Positions 1 through 10,908 are shown, counted from the first letter of the stretch. The stretch: DNA of 64,000 nt from Pseudomonadota bacterium (GCA_021821045.1 JAKACW010000004.1:1-64000), one strand, 5' to 3'. A program made the numbers and translations. Notes: generated by a model not told the origin, from the letters alone.

Positions 1-5
1 TCCGC

Positions 6-500
6 TTACTCCAGGGTGTCCAATATGGCGTCAATTTTTTCCGGCGTCAGATACTCATGGTACGTCTTGTTGACTTGTATCATCGGCGCGCCGCAACAGG
101 CGCCGAGGCACTCGACTTCCTTCAACGTAATCTTGCCATCGGCGGTCGTTTGGCCCAGACCGACGCCAAGGCGCTTTTTCAGATGGCTCACCACTTCATC
201 GCTGCCGCACAACATGCAGGAAATGTTGGTGCAGACGGAAATCTTGTTGCGCCCCACCGGCTTCATTTCATACATGCTGTAGAACGTCGCCACCTCGTAG
301 ACGGAGATGGGCTCCATGTCCAGATATTCCGCCACTGCATCCATCAACGGCTGATTCAGCGAGCCGCCGTTCGCATCTTGAACGATTCGCAGCGCGGACA
401 TGACCGCCGAGCGTTTGCGTTCGGGCGGATACTTGGCGACCCATTTGTCGATTTCGCGGCGCGACGCGTCCGATATCAGATTCAAATTGCTCGTGGCCAT
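6..500 (-). CDS. nuoE: NADH-quinone oxidoreductase subunit E
   Basis: This is the 24-kDa, thioredoxin-fold subunit of the NADH dehydrogenase module of complex I. It carries the N1a [2Fe-2S] cluster near the NADH/FMN site, on the cytoplasmic side of the membrane. The 164 residues are the usual length, and the four cluster cysteines are visible as C90-x4-C95 and C131-x3-C135. Its ATG overlaps the nuoD TGA by one base, so the two are translationally coupled. It is the last gene of the operon inside the window; nuoF is expected just past the left edge. Confidence 0.97.
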   Translation of the reverse strand: MATSNLNLISDASRREIDKWVAKYPPERKRSAVMSALRIVQDANGGSLNQPLMDAVAEYLDMEPISVYEVATFYSMYEMKPVGRNKISVCTNISCMLCGSDEVVSHLKKRLGVGLGQTTADGKITLKEVECLGACCGAPMIQVNKTYHEYLTPEKIDAILDTLE

Positions 501-1753
501 CAGCGGTCTACCTCGCCGAAAACAATGTCCTGTGTTCCGATAATGGCAACCACATCGGCGATCATGTGGCCGCGCGACATCTCGTCGGTGGCTGCGATGT
601 GAGCGAAGCCCGGCGCTCGCACTTTCATGCGGTAGGGCTTGTTCGCGCCGTCGGAAATCAGATAGATCCCGAACTCGCCCTTGGGATGCTCCACCGCCGC
701 ATAGGCCTCTCCCGCCGGCACGCAGTAGCCTTCGGTAAACAGTTTGAAGTGGTGAATCAAAGACTCCATGTCGCCCTTCATGGTTTCCCGCGGCGGCGGA
801 ACGATTTTATTGTCGCTCACCATGACGGGGCCCGGATTCTCGCGCAGCCATTTGATGCATTGACGGATAATTCGATTCGACTGACGCAGTTCCTCCACCC
901 GAACGAGATAGCGGTCATAGCAGTCGCCGTTGACACCCACCGGGATATCGAAATCCAGTTGGTCGTAAACCTCATAGGGTTGTTTCTTGCGCAAATCCCA
1001 AGCGATCCCCGAGCCGCGCAGCATGGGGCCGGTGAAACCGAGCTGGAAGGCGCGTTCCGGCGAAACCACGCCGATGCCGACGGTGCGCTGCTTCCAGATG
1101 CGATTGTCGGTCAGCAGGGTTTCATACTCGTCGATGTAGCCGGGAAAGCGCTGGGTGAACGCCTCGAGAAAATCCAGCAGCGAACCTTGGCGGTGTTCAT
1201 TCAGCTTCTCGACTTCGCGGGCATTGTGGCGCGGCGAAACCTCATACTTCGGCATTTCGTTGGGCAGATCGCGATACACGCCGCCCGGACGGTAATAGGT
1301 CGCGTGCATGCGTGCGCCGGATACCGCCTCGTAGCAGTCGAGCAAATCTTCGCGCTCGCGGAAGCAGTACAGGAAGACCGTCATGGCGCCGATGTCCAGC
1401 GCGTGGGCGCCAAGCCACAGCAGGTGGTTCAGCACCCGCGTCACTTCGTCGAACATAACGCGGATATATTGCGCGCGCAGCGGAGGCTCGACCCCGAGCA
1501 ATTTCTCGATGGCCATGACATAGGCGTGCTCGTTGCACATCATCGACACGTAGTCGAGCCGATCCATGTAGCCGATGCTTTGATTGAACGGTTTGGTCTC
1601 CGCGAGCTTTTCCGTGGCGCGGTGCAGCAACCCGATATGGGGGTCCGCCCGCTCGACCACTTCGCCATCGAGCTCCAACACCAGACGCAGCACGCCGTGA
1701 GCCGACGGATGTTGCGGGCCAAAGTTCAGCGTGTAATTACGAATTTCCGCCAC
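500..1753 (-). CDS. nuoD: NADH-quinone oxidoreductase subunit D
   Basis: This is the 49-kDa subunit of the peripheral arm of complex I, which with NuoB forms the quinone pocket; it is related to the large subunit of NiFe hydrogenases. At 417 residues it is full length and separate, not fused to NuoC as in Escherichia coli. The N-terminal [11 protein letters not shown] motif and the GMLRG-type motif in the middle are family hallmarks. The start codon is GTG, 16 bases after the nuoC stop, and the stop overlaps the nuoE start. Confidence 0.97.
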   Translation of the reverse strand: MAEIRNYTLNFGPQHPSAHGVLRLVLELDGEVVERADPHIGLLHRATEKLAETKPFNQSIGYMDRLDYVSMMCNEHAYVMAIEKLLGVEPPLRAQYIRVMFDEVTRVLNHLLWLGAHALDIGAMTVFLYCFREREDLLDCYEAVSGARMHATYYRPGGVYRDLPNEMPKYEVSPRHNAREVEKLNEHRQGSLLDFLEAFTQRFPGYIDEYETLLTDNRIWKQRTVGIGVVSPERAFQLGFTGPMLRGSGIAWDLRKKQPYEVYDQLDFDIPVGVNGDCYDRYLVRVEELRQSNRIIRQCIKWLRENPGPVMVSDNKIVPPPRETMKGDMESLIHHFKLFTEGYCVPAGEAYAAVEHPKGEFGIYLISDGANKPYRMKVRAPGFAHIAATDEMSRGHMIADVVAIIGTQDIVFGEVDR

Positions 1754-1769
1754 AGTTATCTACCTTGTC

Positions 1770-2384
1770 CTACTTGGCCTGCTTTTGAATGCCTTCGTAA
1801 CGATTGTCATGCCGTATCACCCGCGGTACGAGCACGCGGGGCTCGATCTGAACAGGCTCATACACAACCCGCTGCTTCTCCGGGTCGTAGCGCATTTCCA
1901 CGTGACCCGACAACGGAAAGTCTTTGCGGAATGGGTGTCCGACAAAACCGTAATCGGTAAGGAGACGACGCAAATCGGGATGCCCTTCGAACAGCACGCC
2001 GAAAAGATCGAACGCTTCGCGCTCGTACCAATTGGCGCATGTCCACACGTCGGTCACCGACTCGACCCGCGGAACGGGATTTTCGTCGATGAATACTTTC
2101 ACGCGCAGGCGCTGGTTGTGGCGCACCGACAACAGGTGATAGACGACGGCAAAGCGCGGCTTGGTCCATTTCGTTTCGCCGAACTCGGCGTAGTCCACCG
2201 CGCACAGATCGATCAGCTGCTCAAAATGGAACGGCTCTTCGTCGCGCAAGGCCAGCACCGTTTCTTTGAGTTTCGGCGCGGCGATATCGATGGTTACTTC
2301 GCCCTTGTCCAAAACGCATGATGCGTCTTCCAAGTCGAAACGGGATTTCAGAGACTGGGCAAGTGTTTCTATGCGGCTAGCCAT
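1770..2384 (-). CDS. nuoC: NADH-quinone oxidoreductase subunit C
   Basis: This is the 30-kDa subunit of the complex I peripheral arm, which bridges NuoD and NuoB and binds no cofactor. The encoded protein is 204 residues and contains the ERE-x-FD-x-FG signature ([10 protein letters not shown]) followed by the region ending in [10 protein letters not shown] chose ATG at 2384 because a GAGG ribosome-binding site lies six bases before it. A TTG at 2396 would overlap the nuoB stop and add four residues. The adjacent genes form one operon. Confidence 0.96.
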   Translation of the reverse strand: MASRIETLAQSLKSRFDLEDASCVLDKGEVTIDIAAPKLKETVLALRDEEPFHFEQLIDLCAVDYAEFGETKWTKPRFAVVYHLLSVRHNQRLRVKVFIDENPVPRVESVTDVWTCANWYEREAFDLFGVLFEGHPDLRRLLTDYGFVGHPFRKDFPLSGHVEMRYDPEKQRVVYEPVQIEPRVLVPRVIRHDNRYEGIQKQAK

Positions 2385-2392
2385 GCTCAACC

Positions 2393-2869
2393 TCAACGGG
2401 CAATGGTGTTAGTGCGGCGGATCTTCTTCTGCAACTGGATCACACCGTAGAGCAAGGCCTCGGCTGTCGGCGGACAACCGGGCACATAGACATCCACCGG
2501 GACGATTCGATCGCAGCCGCGAACCACCGCGTAAGAATAATGGTAGTAACCGCCGCCATTGGCACATGACCCCATGGAGATAACCCAACGGGGTTCAGAC
2601 ATTTGGTCGTACACCTTGCGCAGCGCGGGCGCCATTTTATTGACCAGCGTTCCGGCCACGATCATCACGTCCGACTGGCGCGGACTGGGGCGAAACACCA
2701 CGCCGAAGCGGTCAAGGTCATAACGCGCCGCGCCGGCGTGCATCATTTCCACGGCACAGCAGGCCAGCCCGAAGGTCATCGGCCACAACGAACCGGTGCG
2801 CGCCCAATTGATCAGCTTATCCGCGGTCGTCGTGACGATGCTTTTCTCGAGTACGCCTTCTATTCCCAT
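2393..2869 (-). CDS. nuoB: NADH-quinone oxidoreductase subunit B
   Basis: This is the PSST subunit, which holds the terminal [4Fe-4S] cluster N2 that passes electrons to quinone. The cluster cysteines are visible at C37-C38, C102 and C132 of a 158-residue protein. I chose the ATG at 2869 because the protein then begins MGIEGVLEK, as is usual for the family. An upstream ATG at 2890 would lie deeper inside nuoA. With the chosen start nuoB overlaps the nuoA tail by ten bases, a typical coupling in nuo operons. Confidence 0.97.
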   Translation of the reverse strand: MGIEGVLEKSIVTTTADKLINWARTGSLWPMTFGLACCAVEMMHAGAARYDLDRFGVVFRPSPRQSDVMIVAGTLVNKMAPALRKVYDQMSEPRWVISMGSCANGGGYYHYSYAVVRGCDRIVPVDVYVPGCPPTAEALLYGVIQLQKKIRRTNTIAR

Positions 2870-3216
2870 TCCAAGGCCCCCTTCTTCCATTCATAGGCGA
2901 AGCCGATGACCAAGATGCCGAGAAAGATCATCATCGCGAAGTAGCCAAACCAACCGATGTTGTCCAGGACGACAGCCCAAGGGACGAAAAACGCGATTTC
3001 CAAATCGAAAATGATGAAGAGAATGGCGACGAGGTAATAGCGAACGTCGAACTTCATGCGGCTATCCTCGAATGCCTCGAAGCCGCACTCGTAGGGCGAC
3101 AGTTTCGCATCGTCCGGTCGATTCGGCGCAAGCACCCGCCCCGCCAGCACAGGAACGACACCAAACCCGATGCCTAAGCCCAAAAAAATCAAAATGGGCA
3201 AATAGTTTTCCAGCAT
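2860..3216 (-). CDS. nuoA: NADH-quinone oxidoreductase subunit A
   Basis: This is a small membrane subunit of complex I with three transmembrane helices, at about residues 5-25, 62-84 and 90-110. Between the first two is the conserved loop YECGFEAF, whose Cys and Glu lie near the quinone site. At 118 residues it is of normal length. The ATG at 3216 is preceded by an AGGGA ribosome-binding site; a start further upstream would add an unrelated basic stretch. It is the first gene of the nuo operon, so the operon promoter should lie in the long gap before it. Confidence 0.96.
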   Translation of the reverse strand: MLENYLPILIFLGLGIGFGVVPVLAGRVLAPNRPDDAKLSPYECGFEAFEDSRMKFDVRYYLVAILFIIFDLEIAFFVPWAVVLDNIGWFGYFAMMIFLGILVIGFAYEWKKGALEWE

Positions 3217-3845
3217 ATTTCCCTGACCCCTACTCCGTTGTGGCCGAACCCACAAGCGAGCCCCACAGGACCGACTGAGTCACTCGCGGTGTCGAGAATT
3301 CTTGCGTCCCTTACACTCGCACGAAATGCCCGTCAGGCGCTCCATACGGAACGATGACGTACATTTATGAGTCACCCGGTAAACAAAAAGGTTGCAGAGC
3401 GAGTCGGAGCCGCGCTTATTGTGCGCAACATCCTATGCCGCAAACCTGCCTTTTGCTCCCCAATTTTTATGGCCAGCGGGACTACGAACCTTATTCGCAA
3501 GCCGTTGTATTTTCTTCATTTGCGCTGCCGCACTCGCGGTAGCAGGTTTTGGAGTCTAGGCTAGAACAAAGTGTTTCGTCAAGCCATCCTTGCTCTATTG
3601 ATTACTCGCATCAACGTAAATCAAAAATGCCGTCCGCGCAGCAACTCGAATCGTCGCCGCGAACAGCATCGCAATTCGCTATGCGACACTTTTTCCTCGT
3701 ATTTTTTCGTGCGGCGCACAACAAGCAACGCCGAGACATGACTTCATCGGCGGCGCCACAGGTGACTCCGCGGCAACGAGGAACAATCGATCAAGGAACA
3801 TGCAGGATTTCGCTGCGCCCGCGGGGTCAGGCGCTGCCTATTGAA
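3217..3845. other. Intergenic gap upstream of nuoA
   Basis: This stretch of about 630 bases lies between the nuoA start and the tRNA-Leu gene. Short open frames on the plus strand show no recognisable protein sequence and no good ribosome-binding sites. It should contain the promoter of the complex I operon on the minus strand, but I see no convincing -35/-10 pair. It is locally more AT-rich than the flanking genes around 3430-3740. Confidence 0.5.
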
Positions 3846-3930
3846 TGGTGCCGACGGAGAGACTCGAACTCTCACGGCTTTCGCCACTACCCCCTCAAGA
3901 TAGCGTGTCTACCAATTCCACCACGTCGGC
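3846..3930 (-). tRNA. tRNA-Leu (anticodon GAG)
   Basis: Read on the minus strand, a complete class II tRNA can be folded. The acceptor arm pairs GCCGACG with CGTCGGC. The anticodon stem pairs CTATC with GGTAG around a TTGAGGG loop, giving anticodon GAG. There is a long variable arm, a GTTCGAGTC T-loop region and an encoded CCA 3' end. It decodes CUC/CUU leucine codons. It follows secG by only 35 bases, so it may be transcribed with secG. Confidence 0.97.
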
Positions 3931-3965
3931 AATATTTTTAGAACTGAACTCGATCTGGAATCACT

Positions 3966-4367
3966 TTACGGCTCAACACCCTCGGTCGCTGGCGCGGGAA
4001 CGTCGGCTGGTGCGCTCTCGCCGGTCGGTGCGGTCGGAACATCACTGGCAGCAGGCGGCGTCGATGCGCCCGGCGGAAGATCCGTAACCGGTGCCGCTGG
4101 CGCGACCACTTCCGTGACGCTCTTTACTTCTCGCGAACCCACAGCCAAATAACCAAGCACCAGGCTCGTGAGAAAAAAGATCGTTGCCAAGATCGCGGTA
4201 GCGCGCGTCAGAAAGGACGCCGAGCCCCGCGACCCGAACACAGTCTGCGACGCGCCCGAACCGAAAGCTGCGCCGGCATCGGCGCCTTTGCCGTGCTGCA
4301 GCAAAACCAACCCGATAATACCGGCCGCAACAAATATATGAACGGCGATTAAAATATTGTAAAGCAT
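3966..4367 (-). CDS. secG: Preprotein translocase subunit SecG
   Basis: This is the small auxiliary membrane subunit of the SecYEG protein-export channel. The 133-residue product has two hydrophobic helices, at about residues 3-23 and 54-75. Between them is the conserved loop with LLQHGKGADAGAAFG, typical of SecG. The C-terminal 45 residues are rich in Ala, Pro and Thr and are longer than in E. coli (110 residues). I chose ATG at 4367; an earlier start would add a charged stretch. The order tpiA-secG-tRNA-Leu is common in gammaproteobacteria. Confidence 0.95.
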   Translation of the reverse strand: MLYNILIAVHIFVAAGIIGLVLLQHGKGADAGAAFGSGASQTVFGSRGSASFLTRATAILATIFFLTSLVLGYLAVGSREVKSVTEVVAPAAPVTDLPPGASTPPAASDVPTAPTGESAPADVPAPATEGVEP

Positions 4368-4500
4368 ATGTGACTCGAGGCCGCTTTCCGATTTGCGGGT
4401 GCATATTACTACACCCCTTGGCAAAACGCTCTATTCAACGCGATTTTGCACAATTTCCACGCGGCAGCAGATTAACGCGCCGCCCCCTTTTCCATACTCG

Positions 4501-5265
4501 TCAACCGCGACTATTGGCCGCTTCGCAGATGGCGAGGAAGTCAGAGTCCTTCAGTGACGCGCCGCCAATCAGGCCGCCGTCAATATCGTCCATGGCAAAT
4601 AATTCGCCGGCGTTGTCCGGCTTGACCGATCCGCCGTACAAAATCTGAATCTTTGCCGCCAACGCGCTATTCCGCGTCGCAATCCGTGTGCGAATGAAGG
4701 CGTGCACCGCTTGCGCCTGCTCAGGACTGGCCGTCAATCCCGTGCCGATCGCCCAAACCGGCTCGTAGGCGATCACTGCCGCCTGCAACGCCCTCATGCC
4801 GCCATCCGCGTCCATCAGCGCATCAAGTTGGCGGCCAATCACCGCTTCGGTACTGCCGTTTTCCCGTTCCTCGCGCGTTTCGCCGATGCAAACCATGGGA
4901 ATCAAACCCTTGGCGTGCGCCGCAACCATTTTCCGTGCCACCACCGCATCCGTTTCACCGTGGTAAGCCCGCCGCTCAGAGTGACCGATGATCACGCCGT
5001 GACAGCCGACGTCCTTGAGCATTTCCGCGCAAATGTCACCGGTATAGGCTCCGGGAGCGCGGTCAGACAAATCCTGCGCGCCTAACTTGATGGCTGAACC
5101 CTTGAGCGCATTGGCGACTTGGGAAAGGTAAACGTAGGGTGGGCAGACCCAGACTTCGACTTTTGGCGCAGAGCGCACGCCGGTCAGGACGCCGTTGGTA
5201 AGCGCTGTCACGCTCGCTTGGGTACCGTTCATTTTCCAGTTGCCCGCGACCACCGGCTTCCGCAT
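4501..5265 (-). CDS. tpiA: Triosephosphate isomerase
   Basis: This enzyme interconverts dihydroxyacetone phosphate and glyceraldehyde 3-phosphate in central carbon metabolism, in the cytoplasm. The 254-residue protein has the substrate-binding NWKMNG (catalytic Lys11), the GHSERR motif with the catalytic His, the [10 protein letters not shown] motif with the catalytic Glu and flexible loop 6, and the phosphate-binding [10 protein letters not shown] near the C-terminus. It lies between glmM and secG on the same strand. Confidence 0.97.
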   Translation of the reverse strand: MRKPVVAGNWKMNGTQASVTALTNGVLTGVRSAPKVEVWVCPPYVYLSQVANALKGSAIKLGAQDLSDRAPGAYTGDICAEMLKDVGCHGVIIGHSERRAYHGETDAVVARKMVAAHAKGLIPMVCIGETREERENGSTEAVIGRQLDALMDADGGMRALQAAVIAYEPVWAIGTGLTASPEQAQAVHAFIRTRIATRNSALAAKIQILYGGSVKPDNAGELFAMDDIDGGLIGGASLKDSDFLAICEAANSRG

Positions 5266-5475
5266 TTACCCTTCCTCCAATATCAAAATTGAGCACGCAA
5301 GCTTACCTTCCCTCGCCCAATAAATCAAACAAAGGAACAGTGAAACAAGCCCTTGCCCGTGGTGTCGGCGCAACGACGCACGGACCACCGCCCGGACCTG
5401 CAGGTGGGGCGCGGGAACACATAACCGGCTCAAAAAACGAGGAGAAACGTTGCGATCGTAACGACTGATTGCGTT

Positions 5476-6834
5476 CTAACTGCTTTGACTCGCATAGGCC
5501 CGCCGCACGGCGTCGGCGAGCGCTTCGGCGGTGGAGTTGACCAGGGCTTCGTCGGCACCCTCCACCATGACGCGAATAAGCGGCTCCGTGCCCGAAGCGC
5601 GCAACAGGATGCGCCCCTGATCGCTGAGACGCCGCTCCGCTTCCTTGACGGCTTCTTGAACCACGTGGGACGCATTGAAATCAAATTTCTGCTCGGTTCG
5701 AACATTCAGCAACACCTGCGGGTATTTCTCCATCCCGCGCTTGAGTTCATTGAGCGATCGGCCGCTTTCGACCATCGCGGCGAGCACCTGCAGCGCCGTA
5801 ACGATGCCGTCCCCGGTGGTCGTCTTGTCCAGGCACAGCACATGGCCCGACGACTCGCCGCCGAGTTTCCAGCCGTTCTGTTGCAGCATTTCCATGACAT
5901 AGCGATCGCCGACTTTGGCACGATGCAGGACCAGGTCCAACCGTTTGAGCGCGACCTCCAACCCAAGGTTGGACATCAGCGTGCCCACCACGCCCCCGTG
6001 TAGATTGCCGGCATTGCGTCTGGCCTGGGCAATGATGAACAGGATCTCATCGCCGTCCACCAACTCGCCTTTTTCGTCGACCATAATGACTCGGTCGCCG
6101 TCGCCGTCGAGGGCGATGCCAAGCTGGGCGCCGTTTTCCACCACCAACCGCTGCATTGTTTCCGGATGAGTGGAACCGCAATTCTTGTTGATATTAAGCC
6201 CATTGGGATCAACGCCGGTCTTGACGACGTCGGCCCCCAACTCCCGCAGCACGCTGGGGGCAACGTGATAGGTAGCACCGTGCGCGCAGTCCACGACAAT
6301 CTTCATGCCGCGCAGTTCGACGCCGTAGGGGATGGTCGCTTTGCAGAACTCGATGTAGCGACCGGCGGCGTCGACCACCCGTTCCGCCTTGCCCAGCAGG
6401 GCGGAATCGACGGTATGAAGGGGCTTGTCCAGTTCGTCCTCGATGGCCAGTTCGACATCGTCGGGCAACTTGGTGCCATTGCCGGAAAAGAACTTGATGC
6501 CGTTGTCATAGTAGGGATTGTGCGATGCGCTGATCACGATGCCGGCCTGGGCATGCAGCGTTCGGGTAAGGTATGCGATGGCCGGCGTGGGCATGGGACC
6601 CAACAATTTGATGTCCACCCCGGCCGACGACAAACCGGCTTGCAGTGCGGATTCGAACAAGTAGCCTGAAATACGGGTATCTTTGCCGATGACAACGGAA
6701 CCCCGCCCGCGCCGGCTGGCCAGCACGCGTCCGGCGGCCCATCCCAGCTTCAACACAAACTCGGCGGTGATGGGGCCTTCGCCGACCCGGCCGCGCACGC
6801 CATCGGTACCAAAATACTTTCGCTCACGTTCCAT
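5476..6834 (-). CDS. glmM: Phosphoglucosamine mutase
   Basis: It converts glucosamine 6-phosphate to glucosamine 1-phosphate, which feeds UDP-GlcNAc for peptidoglycan and lipopolysaccharide. The 452-residue protein starts [15 protein letters not shown], contains the active-site loop ISASHNP with the phosphorylated Ser104, the metal-binding DGDGDR loop, and the sugar-binding GGESSGH. The C-terminal phosphate-binding loop [15 protein letters not shown] is intact. I chose ATG at 6834; the ATG at 6861 adds nine residues not usual in the family. It follows folP on the same strand. Confidence 0.97.
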   Translation of the reverse strand: MERERKYFGTDGVRGRVGEGPITAEFVLKLGWAAGRVLASRRGRGSVVIGKDTRISGYLFESALQAGLSSAGVDIKLLGPMPTPAIAYLTRTLHAQAGIVISASHNPYYDNGIKFFSGNGTKLPDDVELAIEDELDKPLHTVDSALLGKAERVVDAAGRYIEFCKATIPYGVELRGMKIVVDCAHGATYHVAPSVLRELGADVVKTGVDPNGLNINKNCGSTHPETMQRLVVENGAQLGIALDGDGDRVIMVDEKGELVDGDEILFIIAQARRNAGNLHGGVVGTLMSNLGLEVALKRLDLVLHRAKVGDRYVMEMLQQNGWKLGGESSGHVLCLDKTTTGDGIVTALQVLAAMVESGRSLNELKRGMEKYPQVLLNVRTEQKFDFNASHVVQEAVKEAERRLSDQGRILLRASGTEPLIRVMVEGADEALVNSTAEALADAVRRAYASQSS

Positions 6835-6895
6835 CGGTCTGTTTCCTCGCAGCGCGCTCATGTCATGGGATATTCGAAATTATAGCCGGGAAACA

Positions 6896-7720
6896 TCACT
6901 GCCCATCACCCCGGACGGCCTGCACAAAGCGCAGCGCATCCACCGTCGCCGCCACGTCGTGGGCGCGAATGATCCGTGCCCCGGCCCACGCCGCCAAGGT
7001 CGCCGCCGCGACGCTGCCGTGAACGCGCTGATCCAACTCTCTGCCGAGAATCGCGCCGAGCATGGACTTGCGCGACAGGCCGACCAGCACCGGACAACCG
7101 AGGTCGACGAACTGGCGCAGTTCGCGAATCAAGGAAAGATTGTGCTGCACGTTCTTTCCAAAACCAAATCCGGGATCGATAATGATGCGCTCCCAGGGAA
7201 TTCCCGAATCGACCGCGGCCGCGATCCGTTCGACAAGAAAAGCCTTCACCTCCGCCACAACATCCCCGTAGCTCGGCGCGTGCTGCATATCGCGCGGCGT
7301 TCCCTGCATGTGCATCAAGCACACCGGAACGCCCAGCCGCGCCGCGGTTTCGAGCGCGCCTTCTTTGCGTAACGCGAACACATCGTTGATCATTCCGGCA
7401 CCATGAGCGACGGCTTCACGCATCACCGCGGGCTTGCAGGTATCGACGGATACCAACACGGGAATTCGTCGACAGATCCCCTCGATCACGGGAATAACGC
7501 GATCAAGCTCCTCAGCCTCGCTCACTTCCCGCGCGCCAGGCCGCGTCGATTCGCCGCCGACATCGATGATCGCGGCGCCCTCATCCACCATGCGCTCGGC
7601 GTGTTTGAGCGCGGAATCGAACGGCAGATGCAGCCCGCCGTCGGAAAACGAATCCGGCGTGACATTCAATATGCCCATGACCTGGGCGACGAAGAAATCG
7701 GGGGAGGCCTTGCTCGGCAT
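6896..7720 (-). CDS. folP: Dihydropteroate synthase
   Basis: It condenses p-aminobenzoate with dihydropterin pyrophosphate in folate synthesis and is the sulfonamide target. The 274-residue TIM-barrel protein has the signatures GILNVTPDSFSDGG, GGESTRPGA, VDTCKP, LMHMQGTP, DPGFGFGK and GLSRKSMLG, in order. Its position between ftsH and glmM is standard for gammaproteobacteria. Confidence 0.97.
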   Translation of the reverse strand: MPSKASPDFFVAQVMGILNVTPDSFSDGGLHLPFDSALKHAERMVDEGAAIIDVGGESTRPGAREVSEAEELDRVIPVIEGICRRIPVLVSVDTCKPAVMREAVAHGAGMINDVFALRKEGALETAARLGVPVCLMHMQGTPRDMQHAPSYGDVVAEVKAFLVERIAAAVDSGIPWERIIIDPGFGFGKNVQHNLSLIRELRQFVDLGCPVLVGLSRKSMLGAILGRELDQRVHGSVAAATLAAWAGARIIRAHDVAATVDALRFVQAVRGDGQ

Positions 7721-7741
7721 AAAAAGCGCGGATCACCAAAC

Positions 7742-7772
7742 GAGGACGGCGCTCAAGGCGCCGTCCTTTTAT
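7742..7772. terminator. Hairpin between ftsH and folP
   Basis: A perfect 10-bp stem, AGGACGGCGC with GCGCCGTCCT, closes a five-base loop (7752-7756). On the plus strand it is followed by TTTATT, so as a classic T-tailed terminator it points rightward. The genes on both sides run leftward, and on their transcript it is a strong hairpin without a good U-run. It may attenuate or process the ftsH-folP message. Confidence 0.5.
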
Positions 7773-7775
7773 TAA

Positions 7776-9689
7776 CTAGGGCGTCTGCCCGGCGGGCCGC
7801 CCATCCACCACGTCACCGCCTCCTTTTGACGGCCTCGGCGCGGATGATGCTCGCGTGCCGGCGGAACCGGAATCATCCCAGTCCTTCGGCGGGCGGGGTT
7901 CGCGACCGGACATGATGTCGTCGATCTGCTCGCTGTCGATGGTTTCGTACTTCATCAGCGCCTCAGCCATCGTGTGGAGCTTATCCATATGGGTGGTCAG
8001 AATGTCCCGTGCGCGCTGGTAGTTCCGATCGACAATGGAGCGGATTTCCTCATCGATGATGTGCGCCGTTTCCTCCGACACCACCTTGTGCTTGGTCACC
8101 GAATGACCGAGGAACACTTCGCCCTCTTCCTCGCCGAAAGTCTGCGGGCCCAATCGCTCCGACAACCCCCACTTCGTCACCATATTGCGCGCCAGATCCG
8201 TGGTGCGCATGATGTCGTTGCTGGCGCCGGTAGTGACCTGCTCCGTGCCGAAAATCAACTCCTCGGCAACACGACCGCCGAACAAGCTGCAAATCGAGCT
8301 TTCAAGCCGCTCTTTGCTGTAGCTGTGGCGATCCTCTTCGGGCAAGAACATGGTTACGCCCAAGGCGCGCCCGCGCGGAATGATCGTGACTTTGTGTACC
8401 GGATCGTGGGCCGGCACCATACGGCCGACGATGGCGTGACCGGACTCATGATATGCCGTCAAGCGCTTCTCTTTCTCGCTCATCACCATGGAGCGGCGTT
8501 CCGCACCCATCATGATCTTGTCTTTCGCGCGCTCGAAATCGATCATTTCGACGGTGCGCTTGTTGGCGCGCGCCGCGAACAACGAGGCTTCGTTCACGAG
8601 ATTCGCCAAGTCGGCGCCGGAAAACCCGGGGGTACCACGGGCGATCACCGAGGGGTTCACGTCATCCGCCAACGGCACCTTGCGCATATGAACACGCAGA
8701 ATCTGCTCGCGGCCGCGCACGTCGGGCAACGGGACCACAACTTGTCGATCGAAACGACCGGGGCGCAACAGGGCCGGGTCCAACACGTCGGGGCGGTTGG
8801 TCGCGGCAATTACGATGACCCCTTCGTTGCCGTCGAAGCCGTCCATTTCAACCAACAGTTGGTTCAACGTTTGCTCGCGTTCGTCATGCCCGCCGCCTAA
8901 GCCGGCACCGCGATGACGGCCCACGGCGTCGATTTCGTCGATGAAGATGATGCACGGCGCGTGCTTCTTGGCTTGTTCGAACATGTCACGCACGCGGGAT
9001 GCGCCCACGCCGACGAACATCTCGACGAAGTCCGAACCGGAGATGGAAAAGAACGGTACGCGCGCCTCGCCGGCGATCGCCTTGGCCAGCAACGTCTTAC
9101 CGGTTCCCGGCGGGCCAACCATCAACACGCCGCGCGGAATCTTGCCGCCCAATTTTTGAAACTTGCCCGGATCGCGCAAGAACTCCACCAGCTCGGCCAC
9201 TTCTTCCTTGGCCTCTTCGCAGCCGGCGACGTCGTTAAACGTGATCTTGACCTGGTCTTCGCCCATCATGCGGGCTCGGCTCTTGCCGAAAGACATGGCG
9301 CCACGACCGCCCACACCGCCCTGCATCTGGCGCATGAAGAAAATCCACACCGCGATCAACAGCAACATCGGGAACCACGAAATGAAGATCTGCATCAGCA
9401 AGCCTTGCTGCTGCTCGGGACGCGCGCGGATCATGACGTTGTTGGCGAGCAAATCGTCCACCAAGCGGTCATCGCCCGGATTGTAGGTAACCACTTTTTC
9501 GCCATTGACGCGGGTGACCTGAATCGTGCGCCCTTCAACCAGCACGCTTTCGACCTGTCCGCCTTTGACTTCGGCGATGAATTGGGAATAGGGATACGGT
9601 TGGCTAGCCGTTTGAGGCGGTCCGAAGTTATTGAAAACCGACATCAAAATGACGGCTATAACAACCCACAGGATCAAATTTTTCGCCAT
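7776..9689 (-). CDS. ftsH: ATP-dependent zinc metalloprotease FtsH
   Basis: This is a membrane-anchored AAA+ protease that degrades misfolded membrane proteins and regulators such as LpxC. The 637-residue protein has an N-terminal helix (about 5-24), a periplasmic segment, a second helix near 100-120, Walker A GPPGTGKT, Walker B FIDEID, the second-region-of-homology motif, and the zinc site HESGH. I used ATG at 9689 (MAKNLILW) rather than GTG at 9698. It lies between rlmE and folP, as in many gammaproteobacteria. Confidence 0.97.
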   Translation of the reverse strand: MAKNLILWVVIAVILMSVFNNFGPPQTASQPYPYSQFIAEVKGGQVESVLVEGRTIQVTRVNGEKVVTYNPGDDRLVDDLLANNVMIRARPEQQQGLLMQIFISWFPMLLLIAVWIFFMRQMQGGVGGRGAMSFGKSRARMMGEDQVKITFNDVAGCEEAKEEVAELVEFLRDPGKFQKLGGKIPRGVLMVGPPGTGKTLLAKAIAGEARVPFFSISGSDFVEMFVGVGASRVRDMFEQAKKHAPCIIFIDEIDAVGRHRGAGLGGGHDEREQTLNQLLVEMDGFDGNEGVIVIAATNRPDVLDPALLRPGRFDRQVVVPLPDVRGREQILRVHMRKVPLADDVNPSVIARGTPGFSGADLANLVNEASLFAARANKRTVEMIDFERAKDKIMMGAERRSMVMSEKEKRLTAYHESGHAIVGRMVPAHDPVHKVTIIPRGRALGVTMFLPEEDRHSYSKERLESSICSLFGGRVAEELIFGTEQVTTGASNDIMRTTDLARNMVTKWGLSERLGPQTFGEEEGEVFLGHSVTKHKVVSEETAHIIDEEIRSIVDRNYQRARDILTTHMDKLHTMAEALMKYETIDSEQIDDIMSGREPRPPKDWDDSGSAGTRASSAPRPSKGGGDVVDGRPAGQTP

Positions 9690-9886
9690 GTCGCTCACGT
9701 CGATTGTGCCTCTTTGTTGGCCTTCCCAAAAAAAGAAGTGCAGCTTGAATGTGCAGTCGCTATTAATTCGTTAAGAGCGTAATTCTTGACTGCGGTTCCC
9801 GGAAATTACTGAGTTTCTTCGGATTCACTGTCCGCTGCATCACGCTGCCGGGACAACTCTCAACTCGTTGAAAAGTTTATACCACA

Positions 9887-10516
9887 TTAGGCACCGGAGA
9901 TGCACTTATAGCCTTTGCCCAATATGTAGTGCTCGCGGCTCTCGGCGCGCGATGCCGGCGGCTTGCGAATTACCACTTTATCGAATGATTTGCGCAAGCT
10001 TCGCACAAAATCTTCGAAACCTTCGCCTTGGAACACTTTGATCAAGAAGTGCCCGCCGGGAGCTAGCACCTCCTGAGCCATTTCCCACGCCAACTCGGCC
10101 AACCGCATCGACCGCGGCTGATCGACCGCCCGTATACCAGTGATATTGGGGGCGATGTCCGACATTACAATAGCAACTTGGTGATCCCCGAGGGCTTCGC
10201 GAATGCGCGCAGCGGTGGCGTCGTCCTGGAAATCGCCCTGAATGAAAGTCACCCCGGCGATGGCCGCCATCGGCAGCAAATCAACCGCCACGACATGGCC
10301 GCGGGGGCCGATCCACTGGGTCGCCATCTGACACCAACCGCCCGGCGCCGCGCCAAGATCCAGCACCCATTGCCCCGGGCGGAACAGACGGTCCTTTTCC
10401 TGCACCTCGGCCAATTTGAACGACGCCCGCGATCGCAGGCCTTGCCGTTTGGCGGCTTTCACGTACGGATCTTTGGCTTGACGCTGAAGCCAACGACGAC
10501 TGCTACTCTTTACCAT
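9887..10516 (-). CDS. rlmE: 23S rRNA (uridine-2'-O)-methyltransferase RlmE
   Basis: Also called FtsJ or RrmJ, this enzyme methylates the 2'-OH of U2552 in the 23S rRNA A-loop using S-adenosylmethionine. The 209-residue protein has the SAM-binding motif VLDLGAAPGGW, the VMSDIAPN motif with the catalytic Asp, and FLIKVFQGEG with the catalytic Lys. It is adjacent to ftsH on the same strand and divergent from yhbY, separated by 90 bases that should hold both promoters. Confidence 0.97.
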   Translation of the reverse strand: MVKSSSRRWLQRQAKDPYVKAAKRQGLRSRASFKLAEVQEKDRLFRPGQWVLDLGAAPGGWCQMATQWIGPRGHVVAVDLLPMAAIAGVTFIQGDFQDDATAARIREALGDHQVAIVMSDIAPNITGIRAVDQPRSMRLAELAWEMAQEVLAPGGHFLIKVFQGEGFEDFVRSLRKSFDKVVIRKPPASRAESREHYILGKGYKCISGA

Positions 10517-10606
10517 GGCGGTATTGTACCCCGCCGGCCGGCACGTCGGGCGAGTATTCGGGCTCGAACTGGTATACTACGCTCCCTTTTTTGTCCGGCA
10601 CCAACC

Positions 10607-10888
10607 ATGAATGCAATCTCGAAACGCGATAAAACACTCCTGCGCCAGAAAGGCCACCGCCTCAAACCCGTCGTCATGATTGGCCAAAACGGCTTGACCG
10701 AGAGCGTTCTGCGCGAGTTGGATTTATCCCTCGACCATCACGAACTCATGAAAGTGAAAATCGCCGGCGCCGAGCGGGCGGACCGCGACGCGCTCATCGC
10801 CCGCATGTGTGAGCAGATGAGCGCGGAGTTGATACAGCGCATCGGCAACATCGCGCTGATTTACCGCAAAGCGCCGGACAAAGCCTAA
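10607..10888 (+). CDS. yhbY: Ribosome assembly RNA-binding protein YhbY
   Basis: This 93-residue protein is a single CRS1-YhbY (CRM) domain associated with pre-50S ribosomal particles. The RQKGHRLKPVVMIGQNGLTE segment and the basic/hydrophobic pattern are characteristic. I chose the ATG at 10607 because it gives the standard MN-x-x-SKRDKTLLRQ start; the same frame is open further upstream over rlmE but without family sequence. Its divergent pairing with rlmE is widely conserved. Confidence 0.95.
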   Translation: MNAISKRDKTLLRQKGHRLKPVVMIGQNGLTESVLRELDLSLDHHELMKVKIAGAERADRDALIARMCEQMSAELIQRIGNIALIYRKAPDKA

Positions 10889-10908
10889 CCCGCTAACATG
10901 CCGCGCCC

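Noticed and set aside
566-1960. Plus-strand open frame opposite nuoD
   Set aside because: It is antisense to a complete, well-conserved gene and carries no recognisable motif.
3354-3941. Small plus-strand genes in the nuoA-tRNA gap
   Set aside because: The frames overlap each other and the tRNA, lack ribosome-binding sites and show no known protein sequence.
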